DNA of 51,313 bases, from NCBI RefSeq assembly GCF_900119365.1, contig NZ_FPJO01000039.1, forward strand, positions 1 to 51,313. Reading direction: 5' to 3'. Of this stretch, positions 24,824-31,734 are shown piece after piece (the stretch's first letter is position 1; every line of letters begins with the position of its first letter). Below the pieces are notes generated by a model, which did not search any database, was not told the DNA's origin, and worked only from the letters and a program-made list of their open reading frames with translations. This DNA comes from Streptomyces atratus (lineage in GTDB: Bacteria > Actinomycetota > Actinomycetes > Streptomycetales > Streptomycetaceae). Made by a program: the position numbers and the translations under genes.

Positions 24824-25531
24824 TCACTTGATTTGGACGATGAAGCCGTCGTCCTTGGCGTCGATGATCCGGTTCTTCGTCATGAACTGGCCGAGCAGGA
24901 TTCCTGCGTCACGGTTCTCCGCGGTGACCAGCGGCATGGCGGAGAAGTTGTTCTGTTTGGGCGCTGTCGGCTCGGACAGGGACTGCGCGGCGCCCTGGTA
25001 GGTGGTGGCGAACGGGAATTCGTCGCACTGGTACTTGCTGTTCTGCGAGTACTTCTTGCCCCAGTACTTCTCGCAGACCTTGATGGCCTCGCTCCGGTTC
25101 TTCTTACGACGGTCAGCGTCCCGGAAGAGCCGGTCGAGCGGGTTCGAAGCGCTCTGCCCGGGAATCTTCTTGGCCGGGTTCACAGGCTTGGTTGCCCCGG
25201 GACTGGAGTAGGCCATCTTGATGTGCTCGGCAACCGCCTTCTCGGGCGCACCTGTTTTGCTGCTGTACGTCAGCGTGGAGAGGTAACTGAACGCAGCGGC
25301 GCCGTCATCCCTGCTGACGTAGGTGGCCTTGTCCCAGCGCGGCGCGAGCATGAACAGTTTCCCGCCCGCGCCGTTGAGGGTGCAGCCGGGAGGAGGTGTG
25401 ATGCTGATGATCGGTTCGTACACCGCGAAGACTGTGTCGTCAGGCTTGGATCCCTGCTTGGAAGCCGCCTTGACGGTGTGCTTGAAGGTCTTCATCTTCG
25501 CGAGCTGATCAAAGCTCGGCGCCCCCGGCAC
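24824..25531 (-). CDS. NucA/NucB-type deoxyribonuclease domain protein, N-terminally truncated
   Basis: 235 residues from GTG 25531. The frame is open back to ~25578 but has no ATG and no signal peptide. The C-terminal domain (residues ~140-235) has the family signature KYQCDEFPFATTYQGAAQSL and ENRDAGILLGQFMTKNRIID. That is the DNase_NucA_NucB pattern (C-D-E-[FY]-P-F-A) of secreted DNA-entry or sporulation nucleases. The N-terminal ~140 residues (VYEPIISITPPPGCTLNG, MLAPRWDKATYVSRDDGAAA) are extracellular-looking. Lacking an export signal, the product is probably stranded or the gene dead. Upstream DNA is joined to the LLM oxidoreductase region. Confidence 0.68.
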   Translation of the reverse strand: MPGAPSFDQLAKMKTFKHTVKAASKQGSKPDDTVFAVYEPIISITPPPGCTLNGAGGKLFMLAPRWDKATYVSRDDGAAAFSYLSTLTYSSKTGAPEKAVAEHIKMAYSSPGATKPVNPAKKIPGQSASNPLDRLFRDADRRKKNRSEAIKVCEKYWGKKYSQNSKYQCDEFPFATTYQGAAQSLSEPTAPKQNNFSAMPLVTAENRDAGILLGQFMTKNRIIDAKDDGFIVQIK

Positions 25532-25718
25532 GTTGCCGCCCTGGGTGATCTCGGCGGCAGCCGGCCACTTCTGAGGTCCATATCAGCGGACGTCCCAGCT
25601 TCTTGCCCCCGGGCAACAACGCTCGGCAGCGAGGGCGACGTCGCAGTCGCAAATGGACTTCGATGGTGACGACCTCGCGATCGGCGGCCGGGTGATCCTG
25701 GTGATCACTTCATGGATC

Positions 25719-26648
25719 TCATGCTGTGTGGTGGAGCAGGAGAGCAGCGGCAAGTTCGCGCCACTCGTGCTCGGGCAGAGAGGTGGTGTCGGCGGTGAGT
25801 ACTTGCAGGCAGACGTGGTCAGCTCCTGCGTCAAGGTGCTCCTGAACGCGTCGGCCGATCGCTTCCGCTTCCCCGTAGGCAACGATCGCGTCCACCAGTC
25901 GACGGCTCGGTCCGCCGACGATGTCCTCGTCGTTGAAGCCGAGTCGTCGAACGTTCGCTTCCTGATGCGGTGCCGAGAGGTAGCTGGCGACGTGTGCCGT
26001 GGCCACTTGGCGGGCGCGGCTCAGGTCGGTGTCGAGCACCACTGCCTGCTCCACGGCGAGGAAGGCGTTCGGTCCCATGATCTGGCGCGCCTGTTCGGTG
26101 TGCTCGGTGGACACGAAGTAGGGGTGCGCGCCCCAGGTGTGTTCGGCGGCCAGCTGAAGCATCTTCGGGCCGAGGGCGGCCAGTGCGCGGCGCGGAGCCG
26201 GGTCCGCTATGGGGCCGTGGGCGGGTACCGCATCCATGGCCTGCAGGTAGGCGCGCATGGTGGTCACCGCTCTGCCGCGGGCCGGTACGGGGTAGCCGTC
26301 CAGCTCGTGGACGGTGTCGTCGACGCGATGTCCGCCCAGGCCGAGTACATAGCGTCCGGGGAACGCCTCGCCCAGCGCACGTGTCGCGGTAGCGGTGGCG
26401 ATCGGGTCCCGGAACGCAATGTTGGCGATGCCGGAGGCAACGACGATGCGCTGCGTCGCCGACAGCAACAGCCACGCCTGGCCCACTGTGTCGCGTCCGA
26501 ACGCCTCCCCGAACCAGATGGCCCCGTAACCCAACTCCTCGATCTCCGCAGCCGATTCCCGCACCCGCCCGGCGGGTTGCCCCTCGTAGGCGAAGGTCCA
26601 GATCCCGACTCGTCCCAGCTCGGTCTGCCCGCTGTCCGTCATCCGCAC
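25719..26648 (-). CDS. LLM-class F420-dependent oxidoreductase (TIGR03620-like)
   Basis: 309 residues (ATG 26648; MTDSGQTELGRVGIWTFAYE from 26642 also possible). TIM-barrel luciferase-like signatures are IEELGYGAIWFGEAFGRDTV, VVASGIANIAFRDPIATATA, ALGEAFPGRYVLGLGGHR and AIGRRVQEHLDAGADHVCLQ. The group uses F420H2 or flavin to reduce or oxidise unknown substrates and is abundant in actinomycetes. It is divergent to a TetR gene with two tandem operator-like dyads between them, so probably induced by a substrate of the enzyme. Confidence 0.88.
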   Translation of the reverse strand: MRMTDSGQTELGRVGIWTFAYEGQPAGRVRESAAEIEELGYGAIWFGEAFGRDTVGQAWLLLSATQRIVVASGIANIAFRDPIATATATRALGEAFPGRYVLGLGGHRVDDTVHELDGYPVPARGRAVTTMRAYLQAMDAVPAHGPIADPAPRRALAALGPKMLQLAAEHTWGAHPYFVSTEHTEQARQIMGPNAFLAVEQAVVLDTDLSRARQVATAHVASYLSAPHQEANVRRLGFNDEDIVGGPSRRLVDAIVAYGEAEAIGRRVQEHLDAGADHVCLQVLTADTTSLPEHEWRELAAALLLHHTA

Positions 26649-26666
26649 TCCTCAGGCCATGCGTTC

Positions 26667-26715
26667 CGGAGAGGTTCTCCGTTTGGTGGAAGGTAATATA
26701 CGGAGATGTGCTCCG
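26667..26715. promoter_or_regulatory. two operator-like dyads between LLM and TetR genes
   Basis: CGGAGAGGTTCTCCG (26667-26681) and CGGAGATGTGCTCCG (26701-26715) share CGGAG...CTCCG arms, with centres 34 bp apart. AT-rich TAATATA lies between them as a -10 candidate. This is typical of TetR autoregulation with divergent control. Confidence 0.6.
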
Positions 26716-26750
26716 CTTAACTACCCCGAACTCGGCCGAAAGACGGGACG

Positions 26751-27344
26751 ATGACGACCACACACGGGCACGTCCCCGCGCGACGGCCGCGGCGTACCGA
26801 TGCGCGACTCAACCGGGAACGTCTCATCGCCACGGCGCAGGAAGTATTCGCTGAAGCCGGACCGGAGGCGTCCCTCAACGAGGTCGCCCGCCGAGCCGGC
26901 GTGGGCCCGGGGACCTTGTACCGTCACTTCCCGAACCGCTCCGCCTTGCTGACCGCGGTCCTCAGGGGCCGGATCGAGACGCTGTGCGAGCTGGCCGAGA
27001 CGCTGTCCTCCTCGGAATCCGCCGACGACGCGCTGACGCAATGGCTGCGCGCGTTCCTCGTCCATGCCAGGGTCAACCAAGGGCTGGGGGGCGCGTTGAT
27101 GGTTGAGGAGCCGGTCGCGCTGGGGCTCGACTGTCATCGGCTGCTCCTGGACGCGGCAGCCGATCTTCTTGCCCAGGCCCAGCGACGGGGAACGGCGCGC
27201 GCCGACCTGACCGCCGACGACCTGGTCCAACTTGTCGTCGGGATTGCGCTGTCCACAGCGCGCAGCCACGACGCGGAACAGCCCGACCGGCTGCTCACTC
27301 TGGTACTTGATGCGACGTACAGGACACCGCTTCAGAACGAGTGA
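26751..27344 (+). CDS. TetR/AcrR-family regulator
   Basis: 197 residues from ATG 26751. HTH: RTDARLNRERLIATAQEVFA, EAGPEASLNEVARRAGVGPG, TLYRHFPNRSALLTAVLRGR. The C-terminal ligand domain has VNQGLGGALMVEEP and LDAAADLLAQAQRRGTARAD, typical of the SCO1712/TetR_C group. It is divergent to the LLM oxidoreductase, and the tandem CGGAG-n5-CTCCG dyads in the spacer are its likely sites. Confidence 0.9.
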   Translation: MTTTHGHVPARRPRRTDARLNRERLIATAQEVFAEAGPEASLNEVARRAGVGPGTLYRHFPNRSALLTAVLRGRIETLCELAETLSSSESADDALTQWLRAFLVHARVNQGLGGALMVEEPVALGLDCHRLLLDAAADLLAQAQRRGTARADLTADDLVQLVVGIALSTARSHDAEQPDRLLTLVLDATYRTPLQNE

Positions 27345-27366
27345 TCGCAACGATGTCCGCTGCACA

Positions 27367-27552
27367 TCAGCTTGTACCTGACTCCTCCGCCAAGGGAACC
27401 ATGTGGTCGATATCGAGCTTGCCCGCAGCGGCGACCGTGACCTCGTCGTAGTACGACAGCCACTCACCGCCCGTCAGCGCACACCGCGCCCCCTGTTCCG
27501 GCGCCTTGACCGCCTCCGCGAGCAGGACCTCGTTGCGCGTGGCCCGGGCCAC
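27367..27552 (-). pseudogene. HNH endonuclease-family fragment
   Basis: The minus frame has ATRNEVLLAEAVKAPEQGAR, CALTGGEWLSYYDEVTVAAA and GKLDIDHMVPLAEE-SGTS-stop. LDIDHMVPLAE is the DH of the HNH motif in DUF1524/HNH exported nucleases. Both ends are lost: upstream the frame breaks near 27550, and downstream the second half of the motif is missing. Confidence 0.7.
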
Positions 27553-27807
27553 GGACCAGCTCGTGCAGCGGCGACAGGCCGGCTTTCCCGTCGAGACCAG
27601 CGTGGGAGCTTTGACCGAGGCGCGGCGGGCAGCGCTGGAGGAGATCGACCCAGGATGGTGCCCGGTATGGGACACGGGATGGCAACGCTGCTTCCGCCTC
27701 ACCCAGAACCACCACCCGCGAGCGCCGTGCGTTGAGCGTCTCCTCTCGGCGACGCCACGCACAGCGCTCGCGGGTTGGCGGCTTCGTGTCGCGACAGGAC
27801 CGTCGGA

Positions 27808-28860
27808 TCAGCCGATCAGGGTGTCCTTCAGCCAGGGGGCGATCACGGCCATCGCCTCGCCGAAGCCCGAGATAGCGCAGTGGCCGGTGTCCGGGATCAG
27901 TTCGACCTGGGTGTCCCGGCGGCCCTCGAACACCAAGGTGTCGTCCAGTGGGACGTGGACGTCCTCGGTGCCGTTGACCACCAGCATCGGCCCATTGGCG
28001 TCCTGGTCCAGCAGCGGGCGCAGGTCGAAGGCCGCGAAGGCCTCCTCGCGCTCGGTCGTGCTCGGCATGGCGTCGAAGCCGAGGGCGTTGCCGACGATGC
28101 CATCCATGCCGAAGGCGAAGCCGCGGTCCGGAGCGAAGGAGCGCTCCACCGGGCCGCCGAGCACCACAGAGGCGTCCACCGCCGCGGTCAGCCCGGTCCG
28201 GGCGGAGTAGTAACCGCCCATCGAGATGCCGAAGTGGCCGACCTTCCCGTTGCCGATCGTGCGGGCGAAGGAGACCAGTCCGGCAATGACCTCGGCCCCG
28301 CCATCCGGGGTCATTGGCAGGTGGGCGGTCTCGCCGGTGCCGGCGATGTCGAACAGCAGCAGCCGTACCGGCAGCGCGAGCGCGAGCTGCTCCCACATGC
28401 TGTGCAGGTCGGTCTTCCAGGAGTCCACCCCGCCGCTGGCCAGCACGACCGGCGCGTCGGCGGGCAGGCCGGGGGCAGCTATCAGGTGGATCGGCAGGGT
28501 GGCCTCGCCGCTGCGGTACGGGACGGTGAGCGTGCGGCGCTCGAACTCCACCGGGAAGCCGGGGGCGGCGAGGGCGTACTGCTCGACCTGGCGGGCGAGC
28601 GCGGTGCGCTTCGGTTCGTCGGCCAGTGAGGGGAACTTGGCCCAGCCGTACGCCTGTGCGGCCAGGCGGTGGCGCCCGGCCTCGGCGTGCCGGGCGGCGA
28701 GGGCGGACCACTCGTACACCCAGCTGCCGGGCCGGTCGGGCCACATCTCGGTGATGGCGGCGCGGACCGCGTCCACCTCGTCGACGGGGAGGCCGAGGGT
28801 CATCTGCGGGTAGCGCTCGACGAACAGGTCCTGTGGGTTCAGGGGCCAGGTGAAGGACAT
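27808..28860 (-). CDS. alpha/beta-hydrolase (FrsA/dipeptidyl-aminopeptidase-like esterase)
   Basis: 350 residues from ATG 28860 (MSFTWPLNPQDLFVERYPQM) with GGAGG 8-12 bases upstream. An N-terminal helical cap (to ~residue 115) is followed by the hydrolase core. Oxyanion/strand region is APVVLASGGVDSWKTDLHSM. Nucleophile elbow is GHFGISMGGYYSART. Acid is VVNGTEDVHVPLDD, and His is IPDTGHCAISGFGEA. The fold and length resemble FrsA-like or polyketide-associated esterases (DUF1100). The substrate is unknown. It is divergent to a TetR gene with a TTGCATTA dyad between them. Confidence 0.88.
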   Translation of the reverse strand: MSFTWPLNPQDLFVERYPQMTLGLPVDEVDAVRAAITEMWPDRPGSWVYEWSALAARHAEAGRHRLAAQAYGWAKFPSLADEPKRTALARQVEQYALAAPGFPVEFERRTLTVPYRSGEATLPIHLIAAPGLPADAPVVLASGGVDSWKTDLHSMWEQLALALPVRLLLFDIAGTGETAHLPMTPDGGAEVIAGLVSFARTIGNGKVGHFGISMGGYYSARTGLTAAVDASVVLGGPVERSFAPDRGFAFGMDGIVGNALGFDAMPSTTEREEAFAAFDLRPLLDQDANGPMLVVNGTEDVHVPLDDTLVFEGRRDTQVELIPDTGHCAISGFGEAMAVIAPWLKDTLIG

Positions 28861-28892
28861 GGTGATGCCTCCTGTACTTAAAGCCGGAACTC

Positions 28893-28932
28893 TTGCATTA
28901 GTGACTATGCGCCCGGGCGGCACTTAATGCAA
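28893..28932. promoter_or_regulatory. candidate TetR operator between hydrolase and regulator
   Basis: TTGCATTAGTG (28893-28903) and CACTTAATGCAA (28921-28932) are inverted arms differing by one inserted base. They lie in the 111-bp spacer of the divergent pair. Confidence 0.5.
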
Positions 28933-28971
28933 GCCATCCTGCGTTAAGGTGGTGGTCGAGGTGATCGACAC

Positions 28972-29571
28972 ATGACTGAGGAAGAACCGGAGCCGGTCCG
29001 CCGCCGCCCTGGCGGCCGCGCCGCGCGCGTCCGCCAGGCCGTTCTGGCAGCCGCCATGGAGGTGCTGGCCGAGGAGGGCATCGCGCGGCTCAGCATCGCC
29101 GAGGTCGCGGCCCGTGCCGGGGTCAACGAGACCACGGTGTACCGGCGTTGGGGCAGTCGGGAGAAGCTCGTGCTGGACGCCATGCTGGTCGGCAGTGACG
29201 AGGGCATCCCCGTCCCCGACACCGGAGACGTCCGCACCGACCTGGCCGCCTTCGCCCGCGCGCTGGCCGAATACCTGGCCACCCCGACCGGCCGCTCCGT
29301 TGCCCGGGAGGCCTCGCTCAGCTCCGAGGACCCCGACCTCGCCGCGGCTTGGCACACCTTCTGGCAGTCCCGCCTCGATCAGGCCGGCGCCATCATCAGC
29401 CGGGCCGTCGAACGCGGGGAACTCCCGGCGGACACGGACGCGGCCCTGGCACTGGAACTGCTCTGCTCCCCGCTCCAGACCCGCTCCCTGCTCGGCCACC
29501 GCCCGATCGAGCCGGACCTGCCGGAGCGCTTGACGGACTTGGTACTGGACGGTCTGAAGGAGAAGAGATAG
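28972..29571 (+). CDS. TetR/AcrR-family regulator
   Basis: 199 residues from ATG 28972, with GAGGTG 9 bases upstream. HTH: RPGGRAARVRQAVLAAAMEV, LAEEGIARLSIAEVAARAGV, NETTVYRRWGSREKLVLDAM. The C-terminal domain (TetR_C_16-type) has HTFWQSRLDQAGAIISRAVE and LLCSPLQTRSLLGHRPIEPD. It is likely the repressor of the divergent esterase, acting through the TTGCATTA dyad. Confidence 0.92.
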   Translation: MTEEEPEPVRRRPGGRAARVRQAVLAAAMEVLAEEGIARLSIAEVAARAGVNETTVYRRWGSREKLVLDAMLVGSDEGIPVPDTGDVRTDLAAFARALAEYLATPTGRSVAREASLSSEDPDLAAAWHTFWQSRLDQAGAIISRAVERGELPADTDAALALELLCSPLQTRSLLGHRPIEPDLPERLTDLVLDGLKEKR

Positions 29572-29574
29572 GGG

Positions 29575-29766
29575 CTACCCCCAGAGATACGCCTGCCCAG
29601 CCTGACCGGTCACGGTCACGGTCACGGAGAGGCTGTCGCCCTCGCGGGTGACACCGATACGGAACTGGGCCATGCCACCGGACCTCGCCGCGCGCAGGGC
29701 GTCGAACACGGGTAGCAGGGACCGGTGGTTCGGGAGCGGCTCGGTGGAGGAGTTCGCAGACAGGCT
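29575..29766 (-). pseudogene. unrecognised C-terminal fragment
   Basis: The minus frame ending at TAG 29575-29577 reads STEPLPNHRSLLPVFDALRA, ARSGGMAQFRIGVTREGDSL and SVTVTVTGQAGQAYLWG. It looks like genuine protein (beta-strand with VTVTVTG, encoded by a GGTCAC tandem triplet), but no start codon is visible. Upstream runs into the operon terminator. It may be the remains of a gene truncated by rearrangement. Family unknown. Confidence 0.35.
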
Positions 29767-29816
29767 GCCACACCCGGTGGTGCGGAACGCCGGAAGGACC
29801 GGGGCCCGGGACCGCC

Positions 29817-29854
29817 TGAGCCCACCGGGCTGCCCAGGCGGCCCGGTGGGCTCA
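29817..29854 (-). terminator. strong hairpin terminator of the MoxR/VWA operon
   Basis: TGAGCCCACCGGGC (29817-29830) pairs with GCCCGGTGGGCTCA (29841-29854) around a 10-base loop, a perfect 14-bp GC-rich stem 9 bases after the stop of the SWIM gene. There is no long T-run, as is usual in Streptomyces. Confidence 0.75.
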
Positions 29855-29862
29855 GCGGTAGG

Positions 29863-31734
29863 TCACGACCAGGAAGCGGCCACCAGCGAGCGTTCCGCAG
29901 CCGCCAGGTGCACGGCCGAGGCGAGCCAGGCCCTCGCGTAGGCGTCGGCCGAGGGGTCGGTCAGGCGGCCGAAGGTGTCGCGGGGGCGGCGGCCCGCCTC
30001 CGTTGTCAGGGCCTGTGCGAGGTGGGCCGCTACGCCGAGTTCCGCCCGGGTCAGGCGGGCGGAGAGCGAGGCCGCATCCGTCCCGCGGCCCGCCTCAGCC
30101 ACGGCACGGCGACCGCCCGCGACGCCCGTCTCCAGCAGGCGCCGGACACGCCACAGCGGTGCCTCCGCCAGCGGGTCGGGGCCCGCGGTGACCGGCCCGC
30201 AGTCCGCGGATCCTGCCGTCTCGCGGGGGAAGTGCTCGCCCTGGAGCCGGTCGTATCCCAGGTCGGCACGGCCCTTCCACGCGTCCGGCAGCCGCAGCGT
30301 GGCGGACGCCCCCGGCACCGGCCCGACCGCCAGCGGCCGGAGCGTCGCCGCCCGGTCCAGGTCGGGACGGCCGAGCACACGCAGGGCGAGCCCCGGGTGT
30401 TCGGCGATCCGGCGCAGGTTGGCGGCGTGCGGCAGCTCCGGGTGGGGGTGTGCGGGGCGGAGCCGCAGCAGCGGTCCCTCACCGGCGACGCGGACGACGA
30501 CAGAGTCGCCGGCCGCACCGATCACCTCGACGTCGCAGCCCAGCAGACTCGGCGCCGTCCTGCCGGGCCCGCCCGCCTCGGGCGCGCCGTCGGCGAGCAC
30601 AGCGGCCATCGCCTCCTGCACCGGTCGGGTGAAGAGGGCCGCGGCGGGTTCCTCGGACCAGTCCACCCCGCGCAGTGGCGTCGCGCTGACCCCCCGCCCT
30701 GCCCCGAGCCGCCCGTCCGCGGAGACGGTCGCGCCGACGATCCGCAGACCCCCGCGCGCCAGCCCGGCGTGGTCGAGGACGGCACCACCGAGCGCCACGG
30801 ACGCGGACCCCGCGCCCTTCACGCGGGCGAGGCCACCGGGGCGCACGTCGGACACCGTGTAACCGGCGCCGTCCGAACCGACCAGGTGCGTGGTCACTCC
30901 GCCGTACCCCGTCGCGGACAGCACCGGCTCCCGGCACAGGCCGTACACCCGCAGGCTGCCGCCCTGTTCGTAGACCCGGCGCGCGGAGCCCGCCGCATCC
31001 GTGTCGGCCGACCCGGAGGCGAGCATGGCGGTGCCGACCAGCAGCTCACGGAAGGCTCCGGTGAGGTCGGCGAGACGTTGTCCCTCGCTCCGCTCCCGCG
31101 CGGCCCTCAGGCTCCGTACGACTCGCAGCGCGGCCGCTTCGGCCCGCGGCAGCCCGGCCAGCCGCGCAGTGTGGGCAGCGCGGAGCAGCTCGGCCTGCAC
31201 CACGGCGCCGCCCGCCGTGACGCCGGCGGACAGGGCCTCGGCGGCGGCGTCCCACAGCGCCGTGGCGGCAAGGACCTGCGCCGCGGTGAGGGCGGCCGGC
31301 GTGACCACCGTGGCCGCAACACCGGCGGCGGGGGCAGTGGGTGCGGGCTCCTCGGGGCCCGCACCCGTGTCGGAGGCTGTGCCCGAGCCTGCGGCCTTAC
31401 CCGTACCCGAGTCGTCACCCCCGCCCGTGTCGCCCTCCCCATCGGCGATGGGTGCCGCGCCCAGGACCGCGGCCCGGTGCAGGCAGCGCGGGGCCAACAG
31501 GCAGGTGCACACAGCCTGTTCCGCGTTCGTGACCGTGCCGGACGGGCCCGGGCGCAGCGTGACCGTGGCGTCCTCGCCGAAGTGGACCTCGACCGCCCTG
31601 CCGGCCGTGGCGGAGGCCTGGTCGGCGCAGCCCGAGATCGCCGCGTCGAGTTTCTTGCGCAGCCGTGCGCTGAGCTGCTCCACGGCGTCGGCGAGGACGT
31701 CGGGGGCGACGGGAGGCAGGAGTTCGGTGCTCAA
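29863..31734 (-). CDS. SWIM zinc-finger protein (YehQ/MolR-like)
   Basis: 623 residues. The start is TTG 31734, overlapping the upstream gene's TGA as TTGA (coupled translation). The SWIM motif CxCx5CxH is VCTCLLAPRCLHRAAVL, with ligands C76, C78, C84 and H86. A Gly/Thr/Pro-rich linker follows (~100-140, GEGDTGGGDDSGTGKAAGSG). The remainder is helical with beta segments (RVYEQGGSLRVYGLCREPVL) and ends LAAAERSLVAASWS. SWIM proteins bind DNA or partners. In E. coli the analogous YehQ lies beside YehL (MoxR ATPase) and YehP (VWA). It is the last gene of the operon. Confidence 0.85.
   Translation of the reverse strand: MSTELLPPVAPDVLADAVEQLSARLRKKLDAAISGCADQASATAGRAVEVHFGEDATVTLRPGPSGTVTNAEQAVCTCLLAPRCLHRAAVLGAAPIADGEGDTGGGDDSGTGKAAGSGTASDTGAGPEEPAPTAPAAGVAATVVTPAALTAAQVLAATALWDAAAEALSAGVTAGGAVVQAELLRAAHTARLAGLPRAEAAALRVVRSLRAARERSEGQRLADLTGAFRELLVGTAMLASGSADTDAAGSARRVYEQGGSLRVYGLCREPVLSATGYGGVTTHLVGSDGAGYTVSDVRPGGLARVKGAGSASVALGGAVLDHAGLARGGLRIVGATVSADGRLGAGRGVSATPLRGVDWSEEPAAALFTRPVQEAMAAVLADGAPEAGGPGRTAPSLLGCDVEVIGAAGDSVVVRVAGEGPLLRLRPAHPHPELPHAANLRRIAEHPGLALRVLGRPDLDRAATLRPLAVGPVPGASATLRLPDAWKGRADLGYDRLQGEHFPRETAGSADCGPVTAGPDPLAEAPLWRVRRLLETGVAGGRRAVAEAGRGTDAASLSARLTRAELGVAAHLAQALTTEAGRRPRDTFGRLTDPSADAYARAWLASAVHLAAAERSLVAASWS

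Noticed and set aside
29605..29630. GGTCAC tandem triplet as a possible VNTR or CRISPR-like repeat
   Set aside because: Only three units, and it encodes VTVTVTG in a plausible protein fragment.
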